This document shows positions 38,070-47,354 of a stretch of DNA of 64,000 nucleotides, one piece after another. The notes beneath the pieces are model-generated. The model searched no databases. It saw nothing but the letters and a program-made list of their open reading frames with translations, and had not been told where the DNA came from. This DNA is from Niastella caeni. GTDB lineage: Bacteria > Bacteroidota > Bacteroidia > Chitinophagales > Chitinophagaceae. Each line of letters opens with the position of its first letter. Position 1 is the stretch's first letter. The stretch spans positions 496,001-560,000 of the forward strand of contig NZ_STFF01000002.1 in NCBI RefSeq assembly GCF_004834005.1, in the 5' to 3' direction. The position numbers and the translations under genes were made by a program.

Positions 38070-40493
38070 ATGATCAAAACTTCCCGGGTTCGGCTGTTGA
38101 TAATTTTCATACTAATAGTTTCAGGTGCAACAGCGCAGAAAATTAATAAGACCACGATCCCATTCGATTTTGACTGGATGTTTGCGCTGAACGATCATCC
38201 CGGGGCCGAACGGCCTGAATTTGATGATTCCAAATGGCGCTTGCTCGATGTTCCGCATGATTTCAGTATCGAACATGCTTTCGATTCTGCCTATGCTACA
38301 GGAGCGGGGGGCGGTTATGCGCATAGCGGTATTGGCTGGTACAGGAAACATTTCAAAACAGGACCGGCTATTTCCGGTAAGCAGGTTTCGATTTTGTTCG
38401 ATGGTGTTTATCGAAACAGCGAAGTATGGATCAACGGACATTATTTGGGCATTCGCCCTTATGGATATTCTTCTTTTTATTATGACCTCACCCCCCATTT
38501 GAAGCCCGCGGGGCAGGATAATATTATCGCCGTAAAAGTGAATACCACCGAACAGCCCAATTCCAGGTGGTATACAGGGTCGGGTATTTACCGGCACGTA
38601 TGGCTGGTTGCCAAAAACAAGCTGCACATTGATCAATGGGGTGTTTTTGCCCGTACCCTAGAGGCAAATAAAGAAAAGGCCAGCGTTGATATTACCATAG
38701 AATTGCGCAATGAATTTAATGTTGACAAGTCCTGTACAGTAATAACCAGGTTCATAGATGCAGCAGGCAAGGAAGCGGCGCGGGCCGAATCGAAGGTAGA
38801 AGCACAAACCGGCCGGGCGCTGACAATCGATCAGCATATAAAAATTAACAAACCGGCTTTATGGTCTGTTGAGCAACCCCGTTTATATCAGTTACTGGTA
38901 GAAGTTAGATCGGGTGGGGTAGTGGTAGATAAATACGTTTCACCTTTTGGGATAAGAATAGCTCGTTTCGATGCCAATAAAGGCTTTTTATTAAATGGCA
39001 AACACGTGAAATTGAAAGGGGTGAACAACCATCACGATGGCGGACCCCTGGGCGCCGCTGTACTTGATGGCACGTATAAGCGCCGGTTGCAGATTTTAAA
39101 AAACATGGGTTGCAATGCGCTTCGTATGAGCCATAACCCGCCATCGCCGGAATTGTTGGCGCTTGCCGACAGCCTGGGTTTTGTGGTGATTGACGAGATC
39201 TTTGATGAATGGATGGATGGGAAAACACCGGGTGGCTATGCCTCACAATTTACTCAGTGGTACGAAAAGGATGTAGCGAACTGGATCAGGCGCGACCGCA
39301 ACCATCCTGCTGTTATAGCCTGGAGCATTGGCAACGAAGTAAGAGAGCAGTATAATAAAGAAAATGCCCTGAAGATAACCAGCATGCTGATGAGCGCTTC
39401 GCGTAAATACGATACCACGCGTCCGTTTACGGCAGCCTGTAACGAGATCCTTAATGTGAACTCATTTGGAATGGGTGATTTACTCGATATAGTGGGCTAC
39501 AATTACCAGGAGGCTTATTATAAAGCAGATCATGAGAAATATCCCCACCGCGTGATCTTTGGCTCTGAAACAGTGATCTATCCCTATCATCCCGGCAATT
39601 GCTGGCAATTGCGTTCCTATGAGCAATGGCTCGAAGGGCAGTTGAAAGATTATGTGGCCGGCGAATTTCTTTGGACGGGGTTTGATTACATCGGCGAAGC
39701 TGGCATTGGTGATGTAGGTACCGGTTGTAAATTCTGGGAAAAATGGCCAACCTGGCCCTGGCGCGGCGCGAATTGCGGCGTAATTGACATGTGCGGCTTT
39801 CCCAAACCCGCCTATTGGTTCAGGAAAGCGCTGTGGAATGAAAAGCCCATGGTACATATTGCGGTTCAAACAGATGAATCTGCAAGAGACCGGGAACTGT
39901 GCTCTTTCTGGAGCTGGCCATCTGTAGAAACTCACTGGAACCATAATACGAAAGGAGATACCCTGGCCGTGCATGTATATACCAATGTGCCCGAAGTAGA
40001 ACTGAAATTGAACGGGAAGTCATTGGGCGCCCGCAAATGGGACCTTAACAGGGAAGCCTTTCTTTTTTGGGAAGTGCCCTATGAACCAGGTAAACTGGAA
40101 GCCATAGGAAAAACAGCGGATGGAAAAAAAGTGTCCTTTGCTGTTCATACTGCCGGTAAACCGGCTAAAATAAAACTGTTGCCCGACAGGAAAGTGCTGA
40201 GGGCAAACCGGCAGGACCTAAGTTATGTTGCTGTGCAGGTCCTTGATGCCAATGACATACCGGTGCCTTTTGCCAACAATAACATAACGTTTGAAGTGAC
40301 CGGCGCAGGTAAACTGGCAGCAGTTGGCAACGGCGATCAACAAAGTCATACCCCGTTAAAGGGAAACAAGATGGAAGCCTGGCAGGGGAAATGTATGGCT
40401 ATAATACAATCTACCGACAGGAAAGGAGAAATAACCATTACAGCCAGGAGCGGATCGCTTCCTGTGGCAACGGCTGTTTTGAGTGCGGAATGA
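38070..40493 (+). CDS. GH2 beta-galactosidase
   Basis: 807 residues with a signal peptide to about residue 22 (GATAQ). Domain order is the GH2 sugar-binding jelly roll (about 28-190), an Ig-like middle domain (about 195-300), the TIM barrel (about 305-600), and two further beta domains, a DUF4982-like one and a C-terminal Ig-like domain of the type seen in Bacteroidota GH2 enzymes. Acid/base Glu423 sits in WSIGNEV and nucleophile Glu500 in FGSETVI. In xyloglucan loci such an enzyme removes beta-1,2-galactose from side chains after fucose is taken off. It is the first structural gene after the HTCS1 gene, under the copy 1 element, and GH29 follows 78 bp later on the same transcript. Other GH2 specificities such as beta-glucuronidase are possible but less in line with the neighbours. 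Confidence 0.92.
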   Translation: MIKTSRVRLLIIFILIVSGATAQKINKTTIPFDFDWMFALNDHPGAERPEFDDSKWRLLDVPHDFSIEHAFDSAYATGAGGGYAHSGIGWYRKHFKTGPAISGKQVSILFDGVYRNSEVWINGHYLGIRPYGYSSFYYDLTPHLKPAGQDNIIAVKVNTTEQPNSRWYTGSGIYRHVWLVAKNKLHIDQWGVFARTLEANKEKASVDITIELRNEFNVDKSCTVITRFIDAAGKEAARAESKVEAQTGRALTIDQHIKINKPALWSVEQPRLYQLLVEVRSGGVVVDKYVSPFGIRIARFDANKGFLLNGKHVKLKGVNNHHDGGPLGAAVLDGTYKRRLQILKNMGCNALRMSHNPPSPELLALADSLGFVVIDEIFDEWMDGKTPGGYASQFTQWYEKDVANWIRRDRNHPAVIAWSIGNEVREQYNKENALKITSMLMSASRKYDTTRPFTAACNEILNVNSFGMGDLLDIVGYNYQEAYYKADHEKYPHRVIFGSETVIYPYHPGNCWQLRSYEQWLEGQLKDYVAGEFLWTGFDYIGEAGIGDVGTGCKFWEKWPTWPWRGANCGVIDMCGFPKPAYWFRKALWNEKPMVHIAVQTDESARDRELCSFWSWPSVETHWNHNTKGDTLAVHVYTNVPEVELKLNGKSLGARKWDLNREAFLFWEVPYEPGKLEAIGKTADGKKVSFAVHTAGKPAKIKLLPDRKVLRANRQDLSYVAVQVLDANDIPVPFANNNITFEVTGAGKLAAVGNGDQQSHTPLKGNKMEAWQGKCMAIIQSTDRKGEITITARSGSLPVATAVLSAE

Positions 40494-40571
40494 ACTCATG
40501 GCAGAAACAGTGATTGGAAAACTGTGGTGGATTTTATGGATAAGCTTTTTTTAAAACACACAACTTGAAAT

Positions 40572-42230
40572 ATGAAAAGAAGAACATTGATCAAAGGAAT
40601 GGCGGCCACTTTGCCGTCGTTATGGTTATCACGGGCGTTGGGTCAAAATTTTTTTGAAGACCTGTATGCTGGTGAGTCAATGGCAAAAGGGCCGTTTCAA
40701 CCCACATGGGAATCGTTGCAGAACTATAAAACACCCGACTGGTTTCGTGATGCCAAGTTTGGCATTTGGGCACACTGGGGACCTCAATGCCAGCCTGAAG
40801 CAAGCGACTGGTATGCAAGAAACATGTACGAGGAAGGATCCTGGCAATATAAGTTCCATCTTGAAAAATATGGGCACCCTTCAAAATTTGGATTTAAAGA
40901 TGTGATCAACGAATGGAAAGCACAAAATTGGGATCCTTCAGCATTAGTGAGCCTGTATAAAAATGCGGGTGCGCAATATTTTATGGCAATGGCCAATCAC
41001 CACGACAATTTTGATTTATACGATAGTAAGTACCAAAAGCATTGGAATGCTACCAAAATTGGCCCGAAGAAAGATCTGATTGGCGGTTGGGCAAAGGCAG
41101 CCAGGAAAAATGGACTTCCGTTTGGCGTAAGTGTTCATGCATCACACGCATGGCGTTGGTACGAAGTGGCGCAACGGGCCGATAAAACCGGTCAGTATGC
41201 AGGCATTCCCTATGATGGAAAACTTACAAAAGCAGATGGCAAAGGAAAATGGTGGGATGGATTAGATCCCCAGGAGTTATATGCTCAAAATCATCCTTTG
41301 AGTAAGAACAGTTTTGATAATAATTTTGATGTAGGGCAATGGGATTGGGGCAATGGTGTATATCCGCCCGACAAAGCGTACATCGAAAAGTTTTATAACC
41401 GCACGATAGATCTTATCAATAAATACAATCCCGACGTAGTTTATTTCGATGATGACCAACTCCCGTTATGGCCGGTTAGCGATGCCGGATTGCGCATTGC
41501 CGCTCATTTATACAATAAAAGCATTAAGCAATATGGAGAACTACGTGCAGTGATCAACGGAAAAATGTTAAACGAGCATCAACGTAAGGCTATGGTATGG
41601 GATATTGAAAGAGGACAGGCCAACGAGATCCAGCCACTGCCCTGGCAAACGGATACCTGCATTGGAAGCTGGCATTATGATCGTGGATTGTATGAACGCA
41701 ATGGTTACAAAACAGCAAAAACGGTTATTCAAACCCTGGTTGATATTGTGAGCAAAAATGGCAATTTAATGTTGAACATACCTGTGCGTGGCGATGGCAC
41801 CATTGATGAAAAAGAAAGAAAGATCGTTGAACAAATAGGTGCATGGATGAAAGCAAACAGCGAAAGCATTTATGGTACAAGACCCTGGAAAATATTTGGT
41901 GAAGGACCTGCACAAGAGGCGGTTGCGCAATTAAGTGCACAAGGTTTTAATGAAGGAAGAGGAAAGCCCTTTACGCATGAAGACATTCGCTTTACAATGA
42001 AAGGCGAGGCGCTCTATGCAACTGCCATGGGCTGGCCGCAGGATGGGAAACTTGTCATAAAAAGTCTGGCAAAGAACAGTCAGCATTTTCCGAAAGAAAT
42101 ACAAAAAGTGGAGTGGTTACCTACAAAGCAATTATTGACCTTCGAAAGAACCGGAGAGGGGTTGGTGGTTGCGTTGCCCGAAAAAAGCTCCGACGAATTG
42201 ACGTATGCAAATGTGATAAGGATCGTGTAG
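40572..42230 (+). CDS. GH29 alpha-L-fucosidase with Tat-type signal
   Basis: 552 residues. The N-terminus KRRTLIKG followed by a hydrophobic stretch and LGQ is a twin-arginine signal, unusual among its Sec-type neighbours. The catalytic TIM barrel opens with DWFRDAKFGIWAHWGPQ, continues with FMAMANHHDNFDLYDSKY, and carries the likely nucleophile aspartate in VVYFDDDQ. It ends with the C-terminal beta domain of GH29. Retaining alpha-L-fucosidases of this family remove fucose from xyloglucan and other glycans. It lies 78 bp behind GH2 and shares its promoter. This sequence is longer than many GH29 enzymes because of an insertion around KGKWWDGLDPQE. Acid/base residue not assigned. Confidence 0.92.
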   Translation: MKRRTLIKGMAATLPSLWLSRALGQNFFEDLYAGESMAKGPFQPTWESLQNYKTPDWFRDAKFGIWAHWGPQCQPEASDWYARNMYEEGSWQYKFHLEKYGHPSKFGFKDVINEWKAQNWDPSALVSLYKNAGAQYFMAMANHHDNFDLYDSKYQKHWNATKIGPKKDLIGGWAKAARKNGLPFGVSVHASHAWRWYEVAQRADKTGQYAGIPYDGKLTKADGKGKWWDGLDPQELYAQNHPLSKNSFDNNFDVGQWDWGNGVYPPDKAYIEKFYNRTIDLINKYNPDVVYFDDDQLPLWPVSDAGLRIAAHLYNKSIKQYGELRAVINGKMLNEHQRKAMVWDIERGQANEIQPLPWQTDTCIGSWHYDRGLYERNGYKTAKTVIQTLVDIVSKNGNLMLNIPVRGDGTIDEKERKIVEQIGAWMKANSESIYGTRPWKIFGEGPAQEAVAQLSAQGFNEGRGKPFTHEDIRFTMKGEALYATAMGWPQDGKLVIKSLAKNSQHFPKEIQKVEWLPTKQLLTFERTGEGLVVALPEKSSDELTYANVIRIV

Positions 42231-42238
42231 TTTGAAAA

Positions 42239-42342
42239 TCATTCCTTTGCAACATTTCATACCATAATCTGCAACATTTGAACGCCTGTGTGAAACGGCA
42301 TAATAATAGTTTTACAGCAATTAAATAACGCTTGAATTGCTG
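42239..42342 (+). promoter_or_regulatory. GCAACATT element and promoter, copy 2 (SusC2 operon)
   Basis: GAAAATCAT precedes GCAACATT at 42249-42256 and 42271-42278, 22 bp apart. TAGTTTTA is at 42307-42314, 36 bp after the second half site. The dyad CAGCAATT/AATTGCTG (42315-42322, 42335-42342) follows directly. The element lies between the GH29 stop and SusC2, showing that SusC2-SusD2-SGBP-GH5 form a separate transcript under the same control as GH2-GH29. Confidence 0.78.
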
Positions 42343-42348
42343 CCAGAT

Positions 42349-42483
42349 ATGAAATTGCCAATGCTGTTTTTTGGGTTCTCTATGCCCTCGCTTCCTGGTG
42401 TTTTATCGGCAGCATCTCCTGCGTACGTACAATTTTTTCATTTAAAGCATATACATGTGAAACCAACAAAAGCGATTGGCTAA
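42349..42483 (+). CDS. Candidate 44-codon leader ORF upstream of SusC2
   Basis: ATG at 42349, stop TAA at 42481-42483, 42 bp after the start of the -7 box. The N-terminus MKLPMLFFGF resembles MKLPLLLAGF of the leader ORF before GH2, with the third codon changed synonymously (TTG against TTA). Beyond residue 10 the two differ. Translation is not shown; see the matching finding. Confidence 0.35.
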   Translation: MKLPMLFFGFSMPSLPGVLSAASPAYVQFFHLKHIHVKPTKAIG

Positions 42484-42563
42484 TAATGTTCTGTTCCTAA
42501 GGGAAAACCAAAATAACCAAAATTAAACAGTTTATTTTTTAACGCTAACGTAATTGTTTGCTT

Positions 42564-45500
42564 ATGAGATTATCAACGATTGTACACAGAACTCTGTTAT
42601 GGAGTTTCGCGTGGTGCCTGCTGATCGCCCAGGACAGCCAGGCTCAGGAAAAAAACGGCAAAATAAAGATCACCGGAAAAATTATCGCATCCTCCGACAA
42701 CAAGCCATTATCCGATGCTTCCATTTCGATTCCCGGAACCTCCGCCATCACCATTTCGGACATAAACGGCCAGTTTACCATTGATGCCCGTCCAGGCGAC
42801 AAACTGGTTATTTCCATGATTGGTTACATGCAAAAAGAAGTAAAGATAGGCAAGAGCAATACCCTGGAAGTGAGACTGGAACAAAATACCGTAATGCTCG
42901 ATGTAGTAACGGTAGAAATTGGTTATGGCCGAACAAAACGCAGAGATGTTACCGGCGCCATATCTTCTGTTTCCGGCGAGGAGCTCCGCAAAGTGCAGCC
43001 CGCTACCTTCGACCAGGCCCTGCAGGGAAAAGTGGCGGGTGTAGTGGTACAGCAAATTTCCGGGCAACCGGGCGGCGCTGTTTCTATACAGATCCGCGGG
43101 TTGTCTTCTTTCGGGCCTTCCACTCCTTTATATGTGATAGATGGAGTGATCGTTGGCGGTGCCGGTGTTACCGGGGCCGGCGCCAATCCGCTGGCAGGCA
43201 TCAATCCTTCCGAGATTGAGTCTATTGACGTGTTGAAAGATGCATCGGCCTCTGCTATCTATGGTTCACAGGCTACCAATGGCGTTATTATCGTCACTAC
43301 CAAGAGAGGTAAGGTAGCGCCCCCGCGCATTACTTATGATGGTTATACGGGTTTTCAGCAGATCCTGAAAAAACTTCCCCTGATGAACCTGCGGGAGTAT
43401 GCCAGTTTCATCAATGAAAGAAATACCGGCATGGGTTGGGGTTTCGATACCAGGCCCGAATTTGCTAATCCGGAGTACCTGGGTGAAGGTACCAACTGGC
43501 AAAAGCAATTATTCAGGAACGCACCCATGTCGAATCATTCAGTGGCCATAAGTGGGGGTGATGTGAGAACACAGTATCTGCTTTCAGGTTCTTACTTCAA
43601 ACAGGAAGGAATTGCGCTGGGGTCAGATTTCAGAAGGATCTCCCTGCGGTTGAACCTCGACAACAAAACCACCGACTGGTTGAAAATAGGAACGAGCCTT
43701 CAGTTGGTAAATATCAAAGAGAATGTGAATTCCTCCAGCAGCAACGTAATCAATACGGCGCTCAGCCAAACGCCTGATATAGCGGTAAAGAATGCAGATG
43801 GCAGTTGGGGTGGGGCCTATAATCCTAATGGCTGGGTGAACCCCACCGTGAACCCTTATGCTATAGCGCTTATTAATAAGGACCAGGGAAAAAGAAACCA
43901 GTTGTTTGGCAATGTTTATGCAGAAATTTCATTTCTCAAAGACCTGGTGTTGAGAAATGAAGCGACCGGAAGCTTTTCTATGGGCACTGAAGACCGCTTT
44001 AATCCTTCTTATACTTTTGGTCTTGTGGTGCGCAACCAGAACAGCGCATCCTATAACTATGGTCAAAACTATTATACAACACTAAGGAATTACCTTACCT
44101 ATAGTCATTTGTTCAAAAATAAATACAATGCCAACCTTATGGCGGGCCATGAGGCCCAGTTGAGCACATCGGAAAGTGTAAGCGCCTCACGTAATAATTT
44201 TCCTTCAAATAATGTACAGGCCATCAATAGCGGCGATCCTACTACAGCAGCTAACTCAGGTGATAAAGGACAAAGTGCGCAGGAATCCTGGTTTGGCCGT
44301 TTGAATTTGACTATAAACGACAAATACCTGCTTACCGGTAATTTCCGTGCCGACGGTTCTTCAAAATTTGCACCTGATAACCGTTGGGTAGCCACCTACT
44401 CCGGCGCCATCGCGTGGAAAATCAATAATGAAGATTTCTTAAAGAATGTGGGTTATATAAATGAACTGAAAGTGCGTGCGGGTTACGGGTTAACAAATAA
44501 CCAGAATATCAGGGATTATGCATACACCGCAACGCTGGGTACCGTACCTACCGGTTTATCAGGGATTGCACAGCTTACTTCCAACATTGCCAATCCCTAT
44601 GTAAAATGGGAAAAAACAAATTATTCAAATGTTGGAGTGGATGGAGCGTTCCTCAACTGGCGCTTCAACTTCTCCCTTGATTTTTATAACCGCCGAACAG
44701 ACGGGCTGTTAATGAGAATTCCTTTACCGTGGTATTCAGGAACAGCCACCGGCTGGTCGCCAGGCGCCCTGGAATCACCGTATGTGAACATTGGTTCCAT
44801 CAACAACAAAGGGGTTGATCTCAGGTTGAGCGCTACCATGATCAAGAAAAAGAACTTCTCCTGGAGAACCGACTTTACTGCTTCGCACAACATCAATGAA
44901 ATTATAAAGCTTAATACCGACGGGGCCTCTCTGCCGGGTTATTATGGCGGCACCATTGCATCGAACACCGTGGTGGGAAGGTCTATCGGCGAATTTTATG
45001 GTTATGTGGTAGATGGTGTTTTTTCTACCGCCGAGGACTTTAAAACGCATGCCATTCCTGCCAAGAACGGTGTAAAGTTGCCGGTAGGCGCAGCCGGTGG
45101 TAGTATCTGGTATGGCGACCTCATGTTCAAAGATCTCAATGGCGATGGTATCATCGATGAAAAGGACCAAACCTTCCTGGGATCGCCCATTCCTAAATTC
45201 CAGTTTGGATTAGGCAATACTTTCAATTACAAAAATTTTGACCTGAACATCTTTTTCAGCGGCAACATTGGCAACAAAGTGCTGAATGGAATGCGCATCA
45301 ATGGCGAGTATCCCGGAACAAGCTATGGCTACCTGAAGTCATTGACGGGCTATGCCAAACTTGCTTTAATAGATCCCAGCGGTTCCGCTACTGACATCAA
45401 TAATGTATACGTAGAGAACCCCGGTACCAGGATCGTAGGCATCAGGAACGACAACACGAATGAAAATAACAGGATCTCCGATAAATTCATTGAAAAGGGC

Positions 45501-45743
45501 GATTTCCTCCGATGCAGAAGCATTTCACTGGGTTATAACTTCTCTCAAAAATTACTGTCGAAGGCACACCTGAATGCAGTACGGATTTACGTAAACGTTA
45601 CCAACGCCTTTATCATTACAAAATATAAAGGCATGGATCCCGAAATTGGTTCCTGGGATCCGCTGAGTGCCGGTATGGATAACGGTTTTTATCCCCAGCC
45701 GCGTGTATTCACCTTTGGTGCTAATGTAGCTTTAACCAAATAA
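42564..45743 (+). CDS. SusC/RagA family TonB-dependent outer membrane transporter (SusC2)
   Basis: 1059 residues from the ATG at 42564 (an in-frame TTG at 42558 is less likely). Signal peptide to about residue 29 (DSQAQ), carboxypeptidase-like domain from GKIKITGKII, plug domain with the TEV-like SIDVLKDASASAIYGSQATNG block, then the TonB barrel. Downstream is a matching SusD, SGBP and GH5, which together with upstream GH2 and GH29 point to xyloglucan oligosaccharides as the imported ligand. The gene is first in a four-gene operon with gaps of 9, 24 and about 110 bp. Its promoter carries the copy 2 regulatory element. Confidence 0.95.
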   Translation: MRLSTIVHRTLLWSFAWCLLIAQDSQAQEKNGKIKITGKIIASSDNKPLSDASISIPGTSAITISDINGQFTIDARPGDKLVISMIGYMQKEVKIGKSNTLEVRLEQNTVMLDVVTVEIGYGRTKRRDVTGAISSVSGEELRKVQPATFDQALQGKVAGVVVQQISGQPGGAVSIQIRGLSSFGPSTPLYVIDGVIVGGAGVTGAGANPLAGINPSEIESIDVLKDASASAIYGSQATNGVIIVTTKRGKVAPPRITYDGYTGFQQILKKLPLMNLREYASFINERNTGMGWGFDTRPEFANPEYLGEGTNWQKQLFRNAPMSNHSVAISGGDVRTQYLLSGSYFKQEGIALGSDFRRISLRLNLDNKTTDWLKIGTSLQLVNIKENVNSSSSNVINTALSQTPDIAVKNADGSWGGAYNPNGWVNPTVNPYAIALINKDQGKRNQLFGNVYAEISFLKDLVLRNEATGSFSMGTEDRFNPSYTFGLVVRNQNSASYNYGQNYYTTLRNYLTYSHLFKNKYNANLMAGHEAQLSTSESVSASRNNFPSNNVQAINSGDPTTAANSGDKGQSAQESWFGRLNLTINDKYLLTGNFRADGSSKFAPDNRWVATYSGAIAWKINNEDFLKNVGYINELKVRAGYGLTNNQNIRDYAYTATLGTVPTGLSGIAQLTSNIANPYVKWEKTNYSNVGVDGAFLNWRFNFSLDFYNRRTDGLLMRIPLPWYSGTATGWSPGALESPYVNIGSINNKGVDLRLSATMIKKKNFSWRTDFTASHNINEIIKLNTDGASLPGYYGGTIASNTVVGRSIGEFYGYVVDGVFSTAEDFKTHAIPAKNGVKLPVGAAGGSIWYGDLMFKDLNGDGIIDEKDQTFLGSPIPKFQFGLGNTFNYKNFDLNIFFSGNIGNKVLNGMRINGEYPGTSYGYLKSLTGYAKLALIDPSGSATDINNVYVENPGTRIVGIRNDNTNENNRISDKFIEKGDFLRCRSISLGYNFSQKLLSKAHLNAVRIYVNVTNAFIITKYKGMDPEIGSWDPLSAGMDNGFYPQPRVFTFGANVALTK

Positions 45744-45752
45744 TATAAAACA

Positions 45753-47330
45753 ATGAAACGCATATATAAAATATATTTCTTCCTGTTTATTGCTGGTGCC
45801 TTTTCAACGGCCTGCAATAAACAGTTCCTCGATCGTCCGCCATTGTCACAGATCAGCACAGATAATTTTTATCAAACAACAAGCGATCTCAGGTTGGCTA
45901 CGGCCGCACTATACGGTGGTAAGCCCTGGGGCGACTGGAACTATACCTGTTATTTGCCGGTAGGAGAAGTACTGAGTGGTAATATGGCAGTAGGTTATTG
46001 GGGCGATGCGGTACAATTGCTTACATTTTCCGTTACGGGGCAAAACAGCATCATGGCTGCCAACTGGAGCGGCATGTATAAAGTAATTGCCCATTGCAAT
46101 ATCACTATCAATGCCATTCAGCAAAAATCGCCTGCTTCTATTCCCGAAAAAGATAAAAATGCCGCTATAGCCGAGGCGCGGTTCATTCGTGGGTTTGCTT
46201 ATTACAGCCTGGCTACATTATGGGGCGCAGTGCCTGTTATCGAGGACAATAGCAAGCTGATCGCTTCTCCGTTGGTAAACCGGGTGGCCGTGGAGGATGT
46301 TTATAAGTTTATTACCAATGACCTCAATTATGCGGCGCAAGCCCTGCCCGTTACCGATGGCCCGGGAAGAGTAACAACCTGGTCGGCACAGGGTATGTTG
46401 GCGAAGGTGTATTTGACTATGGCCGGTTTGGGACAAAATTCAGGCGTGCGTAATCAGGCTTTTTTAGACAGCGCCAAAAAATATGCAGGCAATGTTTGTA
46501 AAAATAGCGGTTTGTCATTATTGCCCTCTTATGCCAATCTTTTCAGATCGCAGTATAACGATAACCCTGAATCCTTATTTGCCCTGCAATGGGCGCCCGG
46601 CGGTGGCTGGCTCGAAGGAAATATGTTGCAGATCTATTCCCCCGGCGGCTCCGAGATCTCGGCAAACGGACAGGCTGGTTGGTTTAGTATCAGGCCTACG
46701 GTTGATATGTTCCAGTTATACACCCCAAATGATTCTGTGCGCCGCAAAGCTACTTTCATGCTCAGAGGGGATTATTATCCCGAGCTGAATGCTGCAGGCG
46801 GTGGTTATACTTTCAAGGGCGATAACGGTTTGAAGAAACATATTATTGGAACGAATGTAGATAACAATGCGCCCACCATGGGCCTCACCTCATCTACCGA
46901 GCATAATTCCCTGTTAAGATTGGCAGATGTTTACCTGATCTATGCAGAAGCCGTATTGGGCAACAATGCAACAACTGCCGATGCTGATGCACTTTTATAT
47001 TTCAACAAAGTGCGCCAGAGAGCGGGCGTTGATCCGGTAAGCATGCTCGACGCGGATAATATATTCAATGAAAGAAGGATAGAGCTGGCGGGTGAAGGCC
47101 ACTTCTGGTACGACATTGTACGGTTGTCTTACTACAATCCCCAAAAGGCAATCACCATTCTTAACAACCAGAACCGGGGTACGTTTACCTATTCCAGTGG
47201 TACTGTAACGCCGGAACAGCCTTTCGGCATTGTTACGCCGGCTAACAGCAATACGTTCCTGTTCCCGCTGCCATCGGCTGAAGTAACGGCAAATCCAAAA
47301 TTAACCGAACCACCGGTGCATATTTTCTAA
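45753..47330 (+). CDS. SusD/RagB family glycan-binding lipoprotein (SusD2)
   Basis: 525 residues with lipobox FSTAC (Cys21) and the typical following NKQFLDRPPLSQIS motif. It has the classic RagB/SusD layout (PF14322 then PF07980): the IAEARFIRGFAYYSLATLWG helix, the LLRLADVYLIYAEAVL helix, and the NEFNERRIEL-type segment (IFNERRIELAGEGHFWYDIVR). It ends with the usual LTEPPVHIF tail. It should form the lid of SusC2 and bind the polysaccharide or its fragments at the surface. The gap to SusC2 is only 9 bp. Aromatic residues that would contact the ligand cannot be assigned from sequence alone. Confidence 0.95.
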   Translation: MKRIYKIYFFLFIAGAFSTACNKQFLDRPPLSQISTDNFYQTTSDLRLATAALYGGKPWGDWNYTCYLPVGEVLSGNMAVGYWGDAVQLLTFSVTGQNSIMAANWSGMYKVIAHCNITINAIQQKSPASIPEKDKNAAIAEARFIRGFAYYSLATLWGAVPVIEDNSKLIASPLVNRVAVEDVYKFITNDLNYAAQALPVTDGPGRVTTWSAQGMLAKVYLTMAGLGQNSGVRNQAFLDSAKKYAGNVCKNSGLSLLPSYANLFRSQYNDNPESLFALQWAPGGGWLEGNMLQIYSPGGSEISANGQAGWFSIRPTVDMFQLYTPNDSVRRKATFMLRGDYYPELNAAGGGYTFKGDNGLKKHIIGTNVDNNAPTMGLTSSTEHNSLLRLADVYLIYAEAVLGNNATTADADALLYFNKVRQRAGVDPVSMLDADNIFNERRIELAGEGHFWYDIVRLSYYNPQKAITILNNQNRGTFTYSSGTVTPEQPFGIVTPANSNTFLFPLPSAEVTANPKLTEPPVHIF

Positions 47331-47354
47331 TATTAACCGTTAAAAAAAATCAGC

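Noticed and set aside
42484..42563. Attenuator hairpin before SusC2, parallel to that before GH2
   Set aside because: Only a weak CTGTT/AACAG pairing with a loop of about 30 bases is visible, so it was not called.
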